From: Gaiella sp038230035
Lineage (GTDB): Bacteria; Actinomycetota; Thermoleophilia; Gaiellales; Gaiellaceae
Assembly: GCA_038230035.1 (NCBI GenBank)
Contig: JBBRNX010000015.1
Span: forward strand, 19,884 to 83,883
DNA length: 64,000 nt
Direction: 5' to 3'
Shown: piece after piece, positions 9,226-17,117 of the stretch
How the letters are laid out: each line of letters opens with the position of its first letter
How positions within the stretch are numbered: the first letter of the stretch is position 1
Notes under the pieces: model-generated
The model's database searches: none
Told to the model about the DNA's origin: nothing
Seen by the model: only the letters and a program-made list of their open reading frames with translations
Translations under genes and position numbers: made by a program

Positions 9226-9243
9226 TTGACCTAACCACGTCAA
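9226..9243. promoter_or_regulatory. Inverted repeat in a divergent intergenic region, possible operator
   Basis: TTGAC-N8-GTCAA lies in the 91-bp gap between the divergent aldehyde dehydrogenase (start 9171) and cupin (start 9263) genes. The position fits a shared operator but the half-sites are only 5 bp, so chance is possible. No regulator gene is adjacent. Confidence 0.3.
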
Positions 9244-9262
9244 ATCGGGAAGGATCAAGTGT

Positions 9263-9613
9263 GTGGCCGATGCGCAGTTCATCAACTTCGAGGGTCTCCG
9301 CTCCTTCGTGCTCGCCGCCGGTGTCTCCGGCCGACCACTCTTCGGTGAGGGTGCGATGCTGAACCTGATCGAGTTCGAGCCTGGCTCGACGGTGCCGCTA
9401 CACAGCCACCCGCACGAGCAGCTCGGGATCGTGTTGCGGGGAATGCAGGCGCTCGTCGTCGATGGCGCGGCCCGCGAGCTCGAGCCGTTCGAGGGCTATG
9501 TCCTCCCCGGCGGCGTCGAGCATTCGGCGTACTGCGGGTCCGAGGGGGCGCTTGTCCTGGACATCTTCTGCCCGGTGCGCGAGGACTATCGAGCCCGGTC
9601 CCACGAGGCATGA
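9263..9613 (+). CDS. Small cupin-domain protein
   Basis: 116 aa with a GTG start at 9263 preceded by GGGAAGGA. A single cupin barrel: motif 1 in PLHSHPHEQLGIVLRGMQAL (His, His, Glu; about residues 47-66) and motif 2 in LPGGVEHSAYC (about 82-92). It resembles the all-purpose metal-binding cupins that accompany catabolic enzymes. Its stop overlaps the ATG of the acyl-CoA synthetase (ATGA), so the two are co-translated. Confidence 0.8.
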   Translation: MADAQFINFEGLRSFVLAAGVSGRPLFGEGAMLNLIEFEPGSTVPLHSHPHEQLGIVLRGMQALVVDGAARELEPFEGYVLPGGVEHSAYCGSEGALVLDIFCPVREDYRARSHEA

Positions 9614-11727
9614 ACCCCGCAATCGTCGACGGCGAGTGGGTCGTGCCGGAGCTCTTCAACTTCGGCCGCGACGTCGTCGAGCAGCTCGCCCTCGAGAACC
9701 GCGAGCGGCCAGCAATGACCTTTGTCGACTCCATCGGGGCCATCAGACGCCTGACGTTCCACGACATCGCACTTGGTGCCGCCCGCTGGTCGGGGCTGCT
9801 CCAGGATGAGTGGCTCCAGCGTGGCGACCGCCTGCTCGTGCTCGCCGGCAAGACGCCGGAATGGCACATGATCCTCCTCGGTGCGCTCCGTCTTGGCGTC
9901 ATCACCGTTCCCTGCTCGGAGATGCTCCGTGCGCAGGACCTCGCGTTTCGCGTCCGGCACGCCGGTGTCGCCTTGATCGTCGCGGATCGGAGCGGCGAGG
10001 CGGAGCTGCGGCAGATGGCCGAGTTGCTCGACGACCCGCCGCGCGTGCTCTACCTCGACGACGCGGCGCCGATCGTCGCGGGGCGGCGGCCGCCTGCGTG
10101 CGCCGAAACCTGGTCTCACGAGCCGGCGTTCATCCTCTACACCTCCGGCACCACCAAAGAGCCGAAGGGCGTCACGCACACCCATGGCTACACGTTCGCG
10201 AAGCGGATGCAGGCCGAGTACTGGCTCGACGCGCGGCCCGGCGACCTTGTCTGGTGCACGGCTGGCACGGGTTGGGCCAAATCGATCTGGAACGTGCTGC
10301 TCGGGCCGTGGAGCTGTGGCGCCGAGGTCCTCCTGCACGACGGCGGGTTCGACCCCGTCGAGCGTTTCGAGCTCCTCGAGCGTCTGGGAGTGAACGTGCT
10401 CTGCCAGGCGCCCACGGAGTACCGGCTCATGGCCAAGCTCGATGACATCGAGCGATTCGACCTGCGTCGCCTGCGGCACGCGGTGTCCGCGGGAGAGCCT
10501 TTGAACGCGGAGGTCATCCAGCGGTTCCGTGACGCGTTCGATCTCACGATTCACGACGGTTACGGACAGACCGAAAACACCCTTCTCGTTGCGAACAGGC
10601 CCGGTGCGGCGATCCGCCCCGGCTCGATGGGGCTGCCGACGCCCGGCCACGACGTCGACGTGATCGACGAGCAAGGCCACCCGGTGCCGCCTGGAGTCGA
10701 GGGCGATGTCGCGCTTCGCGGCAGAACGCCGACACTGTTCGCCGGTTACTGGGCTGCGCCGGAGGAAACCGATGCGGCGTACCGGGGTGACTGGTACCTG
10801 ACGGGCGACCGGGCGACTCTCGACCGCGACGGCTACTTCTGGTTCACAGGTCGTGCGGATGACGTCATCCTCTCGGCTGCATACCGCATCGGGCCGTTCG
10901 AGGTGGAGAGCGCTCTGCTGGAGCATCCCGCGGTCGCCGAGAGCGCCGTCGTCGGCAAACCCGACGCCGAACGGGGCCAGATCGTCAAGGCCTTCGTCGT
11001 TCTTCGGCCAGATGCGGTGGCCTCTGAAAAGCTGGCACCGGACGAGCTCGCGCTCGAACTCCAGGATCATTGCAAGCGCGTCACTGCGCCCTACAAGTAC
11101 CCGCGGGAGATCGAGTTCGTCTCGGAGTTGCCAAAGACGCGGAGTGGGAAGATTCGCCGGCTGGAGCTCCGACAGCTCGAGGAGGCCCGACGGCTCGAAG
11201 GGGAACGAGCGTCCGCCTCGGCCGTTGCTTCCGCGGGGTTGCTTCCTCCACTTCCGGGGGCCGAACCGAAGCCGCCGCCTGCGCGCGAGTCAGCCGACGA
11301 CGTGGAGCACGCGATCGAGTCGCCTGCCGCTGACGTCATGCTGCCGAGGCTCGAGCCGGATGGAGGGCCGGCGCTCGATGCAGCTCCGCTCGAGTGGACG
11401 CCCGAATGGACGCCCGAGCCGTGGCCGGAGCCCGTCTCGACGGCGCCGACCGCACACGCCAAACCCGAGCCCGAGCCCGTGCAGTTGGCGGAACCCGAGC
11501 CAGCGCCGGAGCCCGAACCCGAACCCGAACTGGAACCCGCGTCGGAACACGCGCGAGCGGAACCGGCGCCACTGGAGCCCGAGCGGGAGCCGGCCGCCGA
11601 GTCGTCCCTTCTCTCGCGGCTTCGAGCCTACGAACGTCGGCCCGGCGAGGCCGATCCGACCGACCCGCCCTTTGCACATAGGTTCGAGCGCCCGGCTGAG
11701 ACCGAAAGCGAGGACAACGACAGCTAG
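9610..11727 (+). CDS. AMP-forming acyl-CoA synthetase (medium-chain type) with a long acidic Pro/Glu-rich tail
   Basis: 705 aa. Residues 1-525 form a complete ANL-superfamily ligase: the P-loop-like motif YTSGTTKEPKG (about 178-188), the A5 motif YGQTE (about 317), YLTGDRATLDRDGYFWFTGR (about 397-416), and the C-terminal lysine motif TRSGKIRR (about 510-517). This makes an acyl-CoA from a carboxylic acid, ATP and CoA. Residues about 530-705 are low complexity, dominated by Pro, Glu and Ala with repeated PEPE units, and end with a short basic/acidic stretch. Such a tail is not part of normal acyl-CoA synthetases. The stop codon is on a CTAG palindrome shared with the converging alcohol dehydrogenase. 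Confidence 0.88.
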   Translation: MNPAIVDGEWVVPELFNFGRDVVEQLALENRERPAMTFVDSIGAIRRLTFHDIALGAARWSGLLQDEWLQRGDRLLVLAGKTPEWHMILLGALRLGVITVPCSEMLRAQDLAFRVRHAGVALIVADRSGEAELRQMAELLDDPPRVLYLDDAAPIVAGRRPPACAETWSHEPAFILYTSGTTKEPKGVTHTHGYTFAKRMQAEYWLDARPGDLVWCTAGTGWAKSIWNVLLGPWSCGAEVLLHDGGFDPVERFELLERLGVNVLCQAPTEYRLMAKLDDIERFDLRRLRHAVSAGEPLNAEVIQRFRDAFDLTIHDGYGQTENTLLVANRPGAAIRPGSMGLPTPGHDVDVIDEQGHPVPPGVEGDVALRGRTPTLFAGYWAAPEETDAAYRGDWYLTGDRATLDRDGYFWFTGRADDVILSAAYRIGPFEVESALLEHPAVAESAVVGKPDAERGQIVKAFVVLRPDAVASEKLAPDELALELQDHCKRVTAPYKYPREIEFVSELPKTRSGKIRRLELRQLEEARRLEGERASASAVASAGLLPPLPGAEPKPPPARESADDVEHAIESPAADVMLPRLEPDGGPALDAAPLEWTPEWTPEPWPEPVSTAPTAHAKPEPEPVQLAEPEPAPEPEPEPELEPASEHARAEPAPLEPEREPAAESSLLSRLRAYERRPGEADPTDPPFAHRFERPAETESEDNDS

Positions 11728-12818
11728 GGCGTGACGAGGACGCGGCCGGGGATACCGGCGAGACTTGCCTGAACCGCGTCGTCGGCATCGTCGAGCGAGT
11801 AGAGGGGGCCGACGAGGGAGGCGAGATCGAGCCGCCCGGCGGCGACGTGCTCGAGCAGGATCGGGAGCGCGACGGAGGGATCCTCGGAGCCGTACATCGT
11901 TCCGGTGAGCCACTTCTCACGGCGGAGGAACTCTGCCGGATCGAGGTCGAGCCGCAGCCCGGTCGCGGGTAAGCCGACCAGCACGGTGGTGCCTCCGCTC
12001 CGTGTGAACCGGAGCGCGCTTGCGCTCGTCGCCGGGTTGCCGACTGCGTCGAACGCGTAGTCGGCGCCGCCGGGCAGCAGGTCGGCGAGGCACGCCTCGA
12101 GTTCGTCGGGATGGACGCTGTGTGTCGCGCCGAGCAGGAGGGACTGATCGCGACGACCCTCGAACGGATCGACGGAGACGATCGTGCCCGCCCGGGCGAT
12201 CTTCGCGCCTTGGACGACGAACTGCCCGACGCCGCCCGCGCCGAGCACGAGGACCGAGCACCCAGGTGTTGCGCGGGCGGCGAACAACACCGCGCCGACA
12301 CCGGTCAGAGCTGCACACCCGAGAAGCGCAGCCTCATGCAGTGACACCGCCCCGTGCGTCGGGAGCGCGACCTTCGCGTCGACGACGACCCGTTCGGCGA
12401 GCGCGCCGGTCGCGGTGCCGCGGTAGACGGTCCCGCCGTCGACCGAGAGCCCCGTCGTCCCGTCTATGAGCGTCCCGGCGCCGATCGCGCGATGGAGCGG
12501 GACGCACGCAGCCGGACGGCCGCGTCTGCAGTCGGCGCACACGCCGCACGACGGCGCCCACGAGAGCACGACCTCGTCGCCCGCGGCGAGCCCGGTGACC
12601 GCCTCGCCGGCCCACTCGACGACGCCGGCGCCCTCGTGGCCGACCACCATCGGCGTAGGTCGCTGCCATTCGCCCTTCAGCTGGTGGAGATCGGTCCCGC
12701 AGATCCCGACTGCAGCCATCTTCACGACCACTTCGTGCGCGGCGGGATCCCGGACGTCGAGCTCGACGATCTCGAGCGGCTGTCCGACCTTGCGGAAGAG
12801 GGCGGCGCGGGTCTTCAT
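11724..12818 (-). CDS. Zinc-dependent medium-chain alcohol dehydrogenase
   Basis: 364 aa MDR protein. The catalytic zinc ligand Cys is in VGICGTDLHQ (about residue 40), His-Glu in VGHEGAGVV (about 61), and four structural-zinc cysteines are in CGVCADCRRGRPAAC (91-105). The Rossmann motif GAGGVGQFVVQGA is near 193 and the acidic VSVDPFEGRR suggests NAD. Layout resembles the class III-like/long-chain alcohol dehydrogenases of actinobacteria. It converges on the acyl-CoA synthetase gene, with both stop codons on CTAG. Alcohol to aldehyde oxidation is likely; substrate unknown. Confidence 0.9.
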   Translation of the reverse strand: MKTRAALFRKVGQPLEIVELDVRDPAAHEVVVKMAAVGICGTDLHQLKGEWQRPTPMVVGHEGAGVVEWAGEAVTGLAAGDEVVLSWAPSCGVCADCRRGRPAACVPLHRAIGAGTLIDGTTGLSVDGGTVYRGTATGALAERVVVDAKVALPTHGAVSLHEAALLGCAALTGVGAVLFAARATPGCSVLVLGAGGVGQFVVQGAKIARAGTIVSVDPFEGRRDQSLLLGATHSVHPDELEACLADLLPGGADYAFDAVGNPATSASALRFTRSGGTTVLVGLPATGLRLDLDPAEFLRREKWLTGTMYGSEDPSVALPILLEHVAAGRLDLASLVGPLYSLDDADDAVQASLAGIPGRVLVTP

Positions 12819-12836
12819 CCGCCGGAGCTTTGCAGA

Positions 12837-13481
12837 TCAGTCGTAGATCGAGCGGCTGCGGCCAGGTTGGGCGTTCTCCGGATAGATCAGGCGGTCGTCG
12901 ATGAACCCCGGCAAGGTGCGCACGCGCTCGAGCCAGGCGGCGACAGCCGGGAACGCCCAAAGCTCGAAGCCGGCTTGGTCGGCCACGTTCGTGTAGGCGA
13001 ACACCGAGATGTCGGCAATCGAGCAGCGTTCGCCGACGAGGAACGACCGGTCGGCAAGGTGGTCGCCGAGCACCCGCAATGCGTCAAGGCCGGTCTCGAA
13101 GCGCGCCGCGTCCAACGCAGGATCGAGGGCAGCGCGGCCGGTGAGTCTGCGGAATCGCGTGCCACCGAGACACGGCATCACCCGTTCCTGCTCGAACGAG
13201 AGCCACTGGACGATGCGTCCGCGCTCCAGTCGATCCTCGGGCAGGTAGTCGGTCCCCTCCGCCAGGTACCAGAGGATCGCGTTCGACTGGGTGATCGTCT
13301 CGCCCGAGTCGAGCTGCAGCACCGGGGTCTCGCGCACGGGGTTGAGACGCGCGAACTCGGCCGTCAGCGTGTCGCCCGCGAAGATGTCGATCGGCATGCG
13401 CTCGTACTCCAGCCCGAGGAGCGCGAACAGGAGTCGCGCCTTGTAGCAGTTACCGGACGCCGCGTAGTCGTACAGCCGCAT
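12837..13481 (-). CDS. Glutathione S-transferase family protein
   Basis: 214 aa. N-terminal thioredoxin-like domain (MRLYDYAASGNCYKARLLFAL; the Ser/Cys at residues 9-12 mark the active-site region), the cis-Pro motif RETPVLQLDSGETITQSNAI (50-69), and an all-helical C-terminal domain with SIADISVFAYTNVA. Related cytosolic GSTs conjugate thiols or isomerise substrates. Actinobacteria of this type often lack glutathione, so another thiol or a non-catalytic role is possible. The start ATG at 13481 has a weak GGAGGAG-like site just upstream. Confidence 0.88.
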   Translation of the reverse strand: MRLYDYAASGNCYKARLLFALLGLEYERMPIDIFAGDTLTAEFARLNPVRETPVLQLDSGETITQSNAILWYLAEGTDYLPEDRLERGRIVQWLSFEQERVMPCLGGTRFRRLTGRAALDPALDAARFETGLDALRVLGDHLADRSFLVGERCSIADISVFAYTNVADQAGFELWAFPAVAAWLERVRTLPGFIDDRLIYPENAQPGRSRSIYD

Positions 13482-13592
13482 GATTGCTCCTCCGAGGTTG
13501 ACGATGAGAGAACGCCTCTATGGCGCCGGTTGTGAGATGGATCCGCCGCCGGTCGTGCGGTCAACCGGCGTTTGGTGCGACGATCCCGACCG

Positions 13593-13616
13593 TTCGCCTG
13601 GCACGGGACAGGCGAA
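13593..13616. repeat. Short hairpin in the 278-bp gap between GST and hydrolase genes
   Basis: TTCGCCTG-N8-CAGGCGAA, an 8-bp perfect stem with an 8-nt loop. It lies downstream of the isochorismatase-family gene and upstream of the GST gene, where a terminator or attenuator could act, but no T-run follows. The rest of 13482-13759 holds no recognisable gene. Confidence 0.35.
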
Positions 13617-13759
13617 ACGGGGTACGCGCGGCCAGTATCCAAGCCGGCTGCGCAAAGTTGTCGCTGTTCCGTGCGGTTTTCGACCGCTCGCCTGTCCCTT
13701 GCCTTTCCCTCGCCCGTTACGCGACAAGCGAGGCGGAGAGGCTGCCGACCGGCCGAGTC

Positions 13760-14374
13760 CTAACCGAGGGCTGCCTCTACCGCGGAGCAGGTCGTCACCG
13801 TCGAAACGTTCTGCAGCGCGTAGTTGATCGACGCGTTTTGCCAGTCGGTGTTCATCGTCGAGCAGCCATCCTCGGGCACGACCATCGCGTAGCCCATGTC
13901 GGCTCCCGTGCGGGACGTGTGCTCGATCGACATGTTCGTCCAGGCGCCCGTGATGATGATCGTGTCGCGGCCCAGCCCTTCGAGCAGGTTCTGAAGGCGC
14001 GTGCCTTGCCAGGCGCTCATGCGCATCTTCTCCACGATGAAGTCGCCTTCGTGGGGCTCGAGCCCGTCGGCCGGCGCCGCTCCCCATGAGCCGCGAACCA
14101 GCGCATTCGTGTCCTTGACCCCGTTAAAAAGTGGTGCGTTGAGCTTCAGGCCCGGCGCGCCAGGCTCCACGATGTACCAGACGTGGAACACCGGGATGCC
14201 TCTCGCGCGGCATGCGCTTGCAAGCTCCGCGACGTTGGCGACGACGTTCTGGTCCTTCGCATGCTGCGGTGACCCCGACTCGGCGAACGCTCCGCCTTCG
14301 ATGATCACGTCGTTCTGCATGTCCTGGATGATCAGCGCGCAGCGCGACGCGTCCAGCTTCAACTCGTCGGACAT
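13760..14374 (-). CDS. Isochorismatase-fold hydrolase with Ser in place of the nucleophilic Cys
   Basis: 204 aa. The fold is shown by ALIIQDMQND (Asp19 region), DFIVEKMRMSAWQGT (Lys about 112) and TGAWTNMSIEHTSRTGADMGY (about 140-160). In cysteine hydrolases such as nicotinamidases the last motif is TNVC with Cys as nucleophile. Here it reads TNMS, so a Ser sits at that place, as in true isochorismatases that act on vinyl ethers. It could hydrolyse an enol ether, or be a divergent amidase. It runs with the downstream SMP-30 protein gene (12-bp gap). Confidence 0.85.
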   Translation of the reverse strand: MSDELKLDASRCALIIQDMQNDVIIEGGAFAESGSPQHAKDQNVVANVAELASACRARGIPVFHVWYIVEPGAPGLKLNAPLFNGVKDTNALVRGSWGAAPADGLEPHEGDFIVEKMRMSAWQGTRLQNLLEGLGRDTIIITGAWTNMSIEHTSRTGADMGYAMVVPEDGCSTMNTDWQNASINYALQNVSTVTTCSAVEAALG

Positions 14375-14386
14375 TCGAGTCTCCTC

Positions 14387-15316
14387 CTAACGCATGTACG
14401 GCTCGCGGCGCGGGCCGACCTTGGTGCGGATCGAATAGAGCGATGACGTTGACGGGATGTACAGAGTGCGCCAGTCCGCGTCGCCCCAGGTCATGTTGCC
14501 GACGTTCTCCGGAACCTCGATCGTGCCGAGATGCTCACCGGCTGCCGAGATCACCCAGACGCCCCGCGGGCCGGTGACCCAGATGTTGCCGCGCTCGTCG
14601 CACTTCATCCCGTCCGGGATGCCCTCCTCGATGATGCCGCTGCCGACGCCCTCGAAGAACATCCGGCCGTTTGCGAGTGAGCCGTCGGCTTCGACGTCCC
14701 ACACCTTGATGTGCGCGCGCGGTGTGTCGTTGATGTAGAGCAGCGACTCGTCGGGTGAGAAGCAGAGCCCGTTCGGCATGTCGAACTCGTTCTCGTGCAC
14801 CCCGAGCGCCAGCTCATCCTGCCCTCCGCCCGGTGGGATGCGGAAGACCCCCTGCCACCCGAGCTCCCGTTCCCGCTCGATGCCGAAGCCGGGGAAGCGG
14901 CCGTACCACGGGTCGGAGAAGTAGATCGTCCCGTCGGAACGGACGCAGACGTCGTTCGGACTGTTCAAGTACTTGCCCTGCCAGTGGTAGGCGAGCGTCT
15001 CGCGCACCCCGTCGGGCCGTTCGCGCACTAGCGAACTCGTCACGTGTTCACACACGAGGAGATTGAGATCCGCGTCGTAGGTCAGGCCATTGCACTTGAA
15101 CGACGGGCGAAGCACTTCTTCGACCGAGCCGTCCGCCGGTGTGTACTTGCGCCGGACGTCGCCGGGCATGTCGGAGAAGAGGAGGTAGTGCTCGGTCGGG
15201 TGCCAGATCGGGCCTTCGGTGAAGGTGAAGCCGGTGGCGAGCTTCTCGACCTCGGCGCCCTTTTCGACGAGCTTGTAGATGGCGTCGGACTTCGCGTCGA
15301 TCCCTGCCACGTTCAT
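14387..15316 (-). CDS. SMP-30/gluconolactonase (LRE)-like sugar lactone hydrolase
   Basis: 309 aa from ATG 15316; a GTG at 15310 is better spaced from the GGGGG stretch and is an alternative start. Six-bladed propeller repeats are visible, with metal-ligand motifs TEGPIWHP (Glu about 34), NSPNDVCV (Asn-Asp about 123), MPNGLCFSPDES (Asn about 182) and GIPDGMKCDERGNIWVT (Asp about 233). Cytoplasmic Ca/Zn-dependent lactonases of this family hydrolyse aldono-1,4/1,5-lactones in oxidative sugar routes. First gene of a pair with the isochorismatase-fold protein. Confidence 0.85.
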   Translation of the reverse strand: MNVAGIDAKSDAIYKLVEKGAEVEKLATGFTFTEGPIWHPTEHYLLFSDMPGDVRRKYTPADGSVEEVLRPSFKCNGLTYDADLNLLVCEHVTSSLVRERPDGVRETLAYHWQGKYLNSPNDVCVRSDGTIYFSDPWYGRFPGFGIERERELGWQGVFRIPPGGGQDELALGVHENEFDMPNGLCFSPDESLLYINDTPRAHIKVWDVEADGSLANGRMFFEGVGSGIIEEGIPDGMKCDERGNIWVTGPRGVWVISAAGEHLGTIEVPENVGNMTWGDADWRTLYIPSTSSLYSIRTKVGPRREPYMR

Positions 15317-15416
15317 CCCCCTTTCGCCCTGGAACAGTGCGTGAGCCGGTGTCGTCGCGACGCTACCACGGTTCGCAGGGCAGTTCACGTGGGGAGCGAT
15401 AGGCTGAGTCACCAGG

Positions 15417-15586
15417 ATGGATGGGGAGATCAGGATGCTCGTCGGCGCTCGCGACTTTGCCGCGGCGACGACCTTCCACGGTGAGTTCTCGGCTTCCCGG
15501 TACGGGAGCACTGGGAGACGCCCGACGGTCGAGGCACGCTCTTCCGCTGCTCCCGCGGAGGCGTGATCGAGGTGGCGTCGGAATGA
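15417..15586 (+). pseudogene. Frameshifted N-terminal remnant of a VOC (glyoxalase-fold) gene
   Basis: Reading from ATG 15417 gives MDGEIRMLVGARDFAAATTF, then HGE; the continuation LGFPVREHWETPDGRG-TLFRCSRGGVIEVASE is in the next frame, and ends at a TGA (15584-15586). Restoring one base after GAG at about 15484 joins the two into a typical first half of a VOC domain. It stops after about 56 codons, so the second half is missing too. The terminal codons overlap the ATG of the ABC ATPase and supply its ribosome-binding site (GAGGTGG). Either a relic or, less likely, a sequencing error plus a very short protein. Confidence 0.55.
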
Positions 15587-16326
15587 CTCTTGCTGCCGAC
15601 TTGATCTCGTTCGGCGAGTTGGGGAAGGTCTTCCCGGACGGGACGGAGGCGGTGCGCGACGTGTCATTCGCCTTGCGGGCCGGCGAGTTCATCGCGATCG
15701 TCGGCCCGTCCGGCTGCGGCAAGTCGACGCTCCTGCGGCTGGCGTCGGGCCTCGAGCGGGCGACGTCGGGTGAGGTGACGCGCGAGGTCGAGAACATCGG
15801 CACCGTCTTCCAGGACGCGACGCTCTTGCCGTGGCGGTCGGTGCGCGGGAACGTCGAGCTGCTCGCCGAGCTCGAGGGCCGGCCTCGTGAGGAGCGGAGG
15901 CGACTGGCCGCGGACGCGATCCGTCTCGTCGGGCTCGACGGCTTCGAGGGCCACTATCCGAAGGCGCTCTCTGGCGGCATGCGGATGCGCACGTCAGTGG
16001 CGCGGGCGCTGACGATGAAGCCGCCTCTGTTCCTGCTCGACGAGCCGTTCGGCTCGCTCGACGAGATCACGCGCGAGGCGCTGAACGAGGCGCTGATGCG
16101 CTTGTTCGTCTCGGAGCGGTTCGCGGCGATCTTCGTCACGCACTCGATCGCCGAGGCCGTGTACCTGTCGTCGCGCGTGCTCGTCATGAGTCCGCGACCA
16201 GGCCGGATCGTCGCCGAGATCGGGATCCCGTTTGCCTATCCGCGCGGGCCAGAGCTGCGCTTCGACGCGGAGTTCGCGCGGGTCTCGAGCCAGATCTCGC
16301 ATGCCCTGCGGGAGGGCTACGCATGA
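15583..16326 (+). CDS. ABC transporter ATPase, SsuB/TauB/ThiZ type
   Basis: 247 aa from ATG 15583 with GAGGTGG 8 nt upstream; longer upstream frames lack homology. Walker A GPSGCGKST (residues 44-52), Q-loop FQDATLLPW, signature SGGMRMR (about 137), Walker B LFLLDEPFGSLD (about 156-167) and switch His in VTHSIAEA. The signature is SGGMR, as in the nitrate/taurine/aromatic sulfonate importers. Energises uptake with the permease and binding protein that follow; all three genes overlap by ATGA. Confidence 0.92.
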   Translation: MTLAADLISFGELGKVFPDGTEAVRDVSFALRAGEFIAIVGPSGCGKSTLLRLASGLERATSGEVTREVENIGTVFQDATLLPWRSVRGNVELLAELEGRPREERRRLAADAIRLVGLDGFEGHYPKALSGGMRMRTSVARALTMKPPLFLLDEPFGSLDEITREALNEALMRLFVSERFAAIFVTHSIAEAVYLSSRVLVMSPRPGRIVAEIGIPFAYPRGPELRFDAEFARVSSQISHALREGYA

Positions 16327-17117
16327 GCGAACGAAGCCGCAACCTGGCCAAGGTCGTCCTACCCCCGCTCGTCGCCTTCGCCTGCTTCGTCGGCGTCGCC
16401 TATCTCGTCTCGTACGTCGTCCTCAGTCCGGGGCGCCGCTATCTCCTGCCGCCGCCTCACGACGTTGTCGCACACAGCTTCTTCCGCGGCAGGAATCTCC
16501 ACGAGCAACTGGGCGCGACCTGGGATACGGCCAAAGTCTCGATCGCCGGTCTTGTGATCGCGTTCCTGATCGGCGCGACGATCGCGATCGTGATGAGCCA
16601 GGCAAAGTGGATCGAGCGGGCGCTGTACCCCTACGCGGTGATCGTCCAGGTGACGCCGATCCTGGCCATCGTGCCGCTGATCGCGCTCTGGTTCGGCTAC
16701 GACTTCACCGCCCGCGTCGTCGTCTGCGTCCTGATCTCGATCTTCCCGATTGTCACGAACACGCTGTTCGGGCTGTTGCGGGTCGATCCCAATCTCCACG
16801 ACCTGTTCACGTTGCATCGCGCGAGCCGTTACGAGCGGCTGGTCAAGCTGCAGCTGCCGCACGCGATCCCGGACATCTTCGTGGGGCTGAGGATTGCCGC
16901 GGGCCTGTCGGTGATCGGCGCGATCGTCGGTGAGTTCTTCTTCCGCCAAGGCACGCCGGGTCTCGGCCGACTGCTCGACAACTACCGCGCGTATCTGGAG
17001 ACGGATCTGCTGCTGGGGGCGCTGTTCTGGGCCTGTGTCCTCGGCATCGCGTCGTTCGCAGTGGTCGGGTTCTTCGGCCGCAAGCTCACCAAGAACTGGT
17101 ACGAAGAGGGACGATGA
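16323..17117 (+). CDS. ABC transporter permease, SsuC/TauC/ThiX type
   Basis: 264 aa with about six membrane segments. The ATPase-docking EAA-type loop is seen as LHRASRYERLVKLQLPHAIPDIF (about residues 162-184; key residues A-x3-E..QLPHA..P). The C-terminal FFRQGTPGLGRLLDNYR stretch is typical for BPD_transp_1 permeases of this subfamily. Starts at the ATGA overlap with the ATPase gene. It works as a homodimer in the membrane. Confidence 0.92.
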   Translation: MSERSRNLAKVVLPPLVAFACFVGVAYLVSYVVLSPGRRYLLPPPHDVVAHSFFRGRNLHEQLGATWDTAKVSIAGLVIAFLIGATIAIVMSQAKWIERALYPYAVIVQVTPILAIVPLIALWFGYDFTARVVVCVLISIFPIVTNTLFGLLRVDPNLHDLFTLHRASRYERLVKLQLPHAIPDIFVGLRIAAGLSVIGAIVGEFFFRQGTPGLGRLLDNYRAYLETDLLLGALFWACVLGIASFAVVGFFGRKLTKNWYEEGR

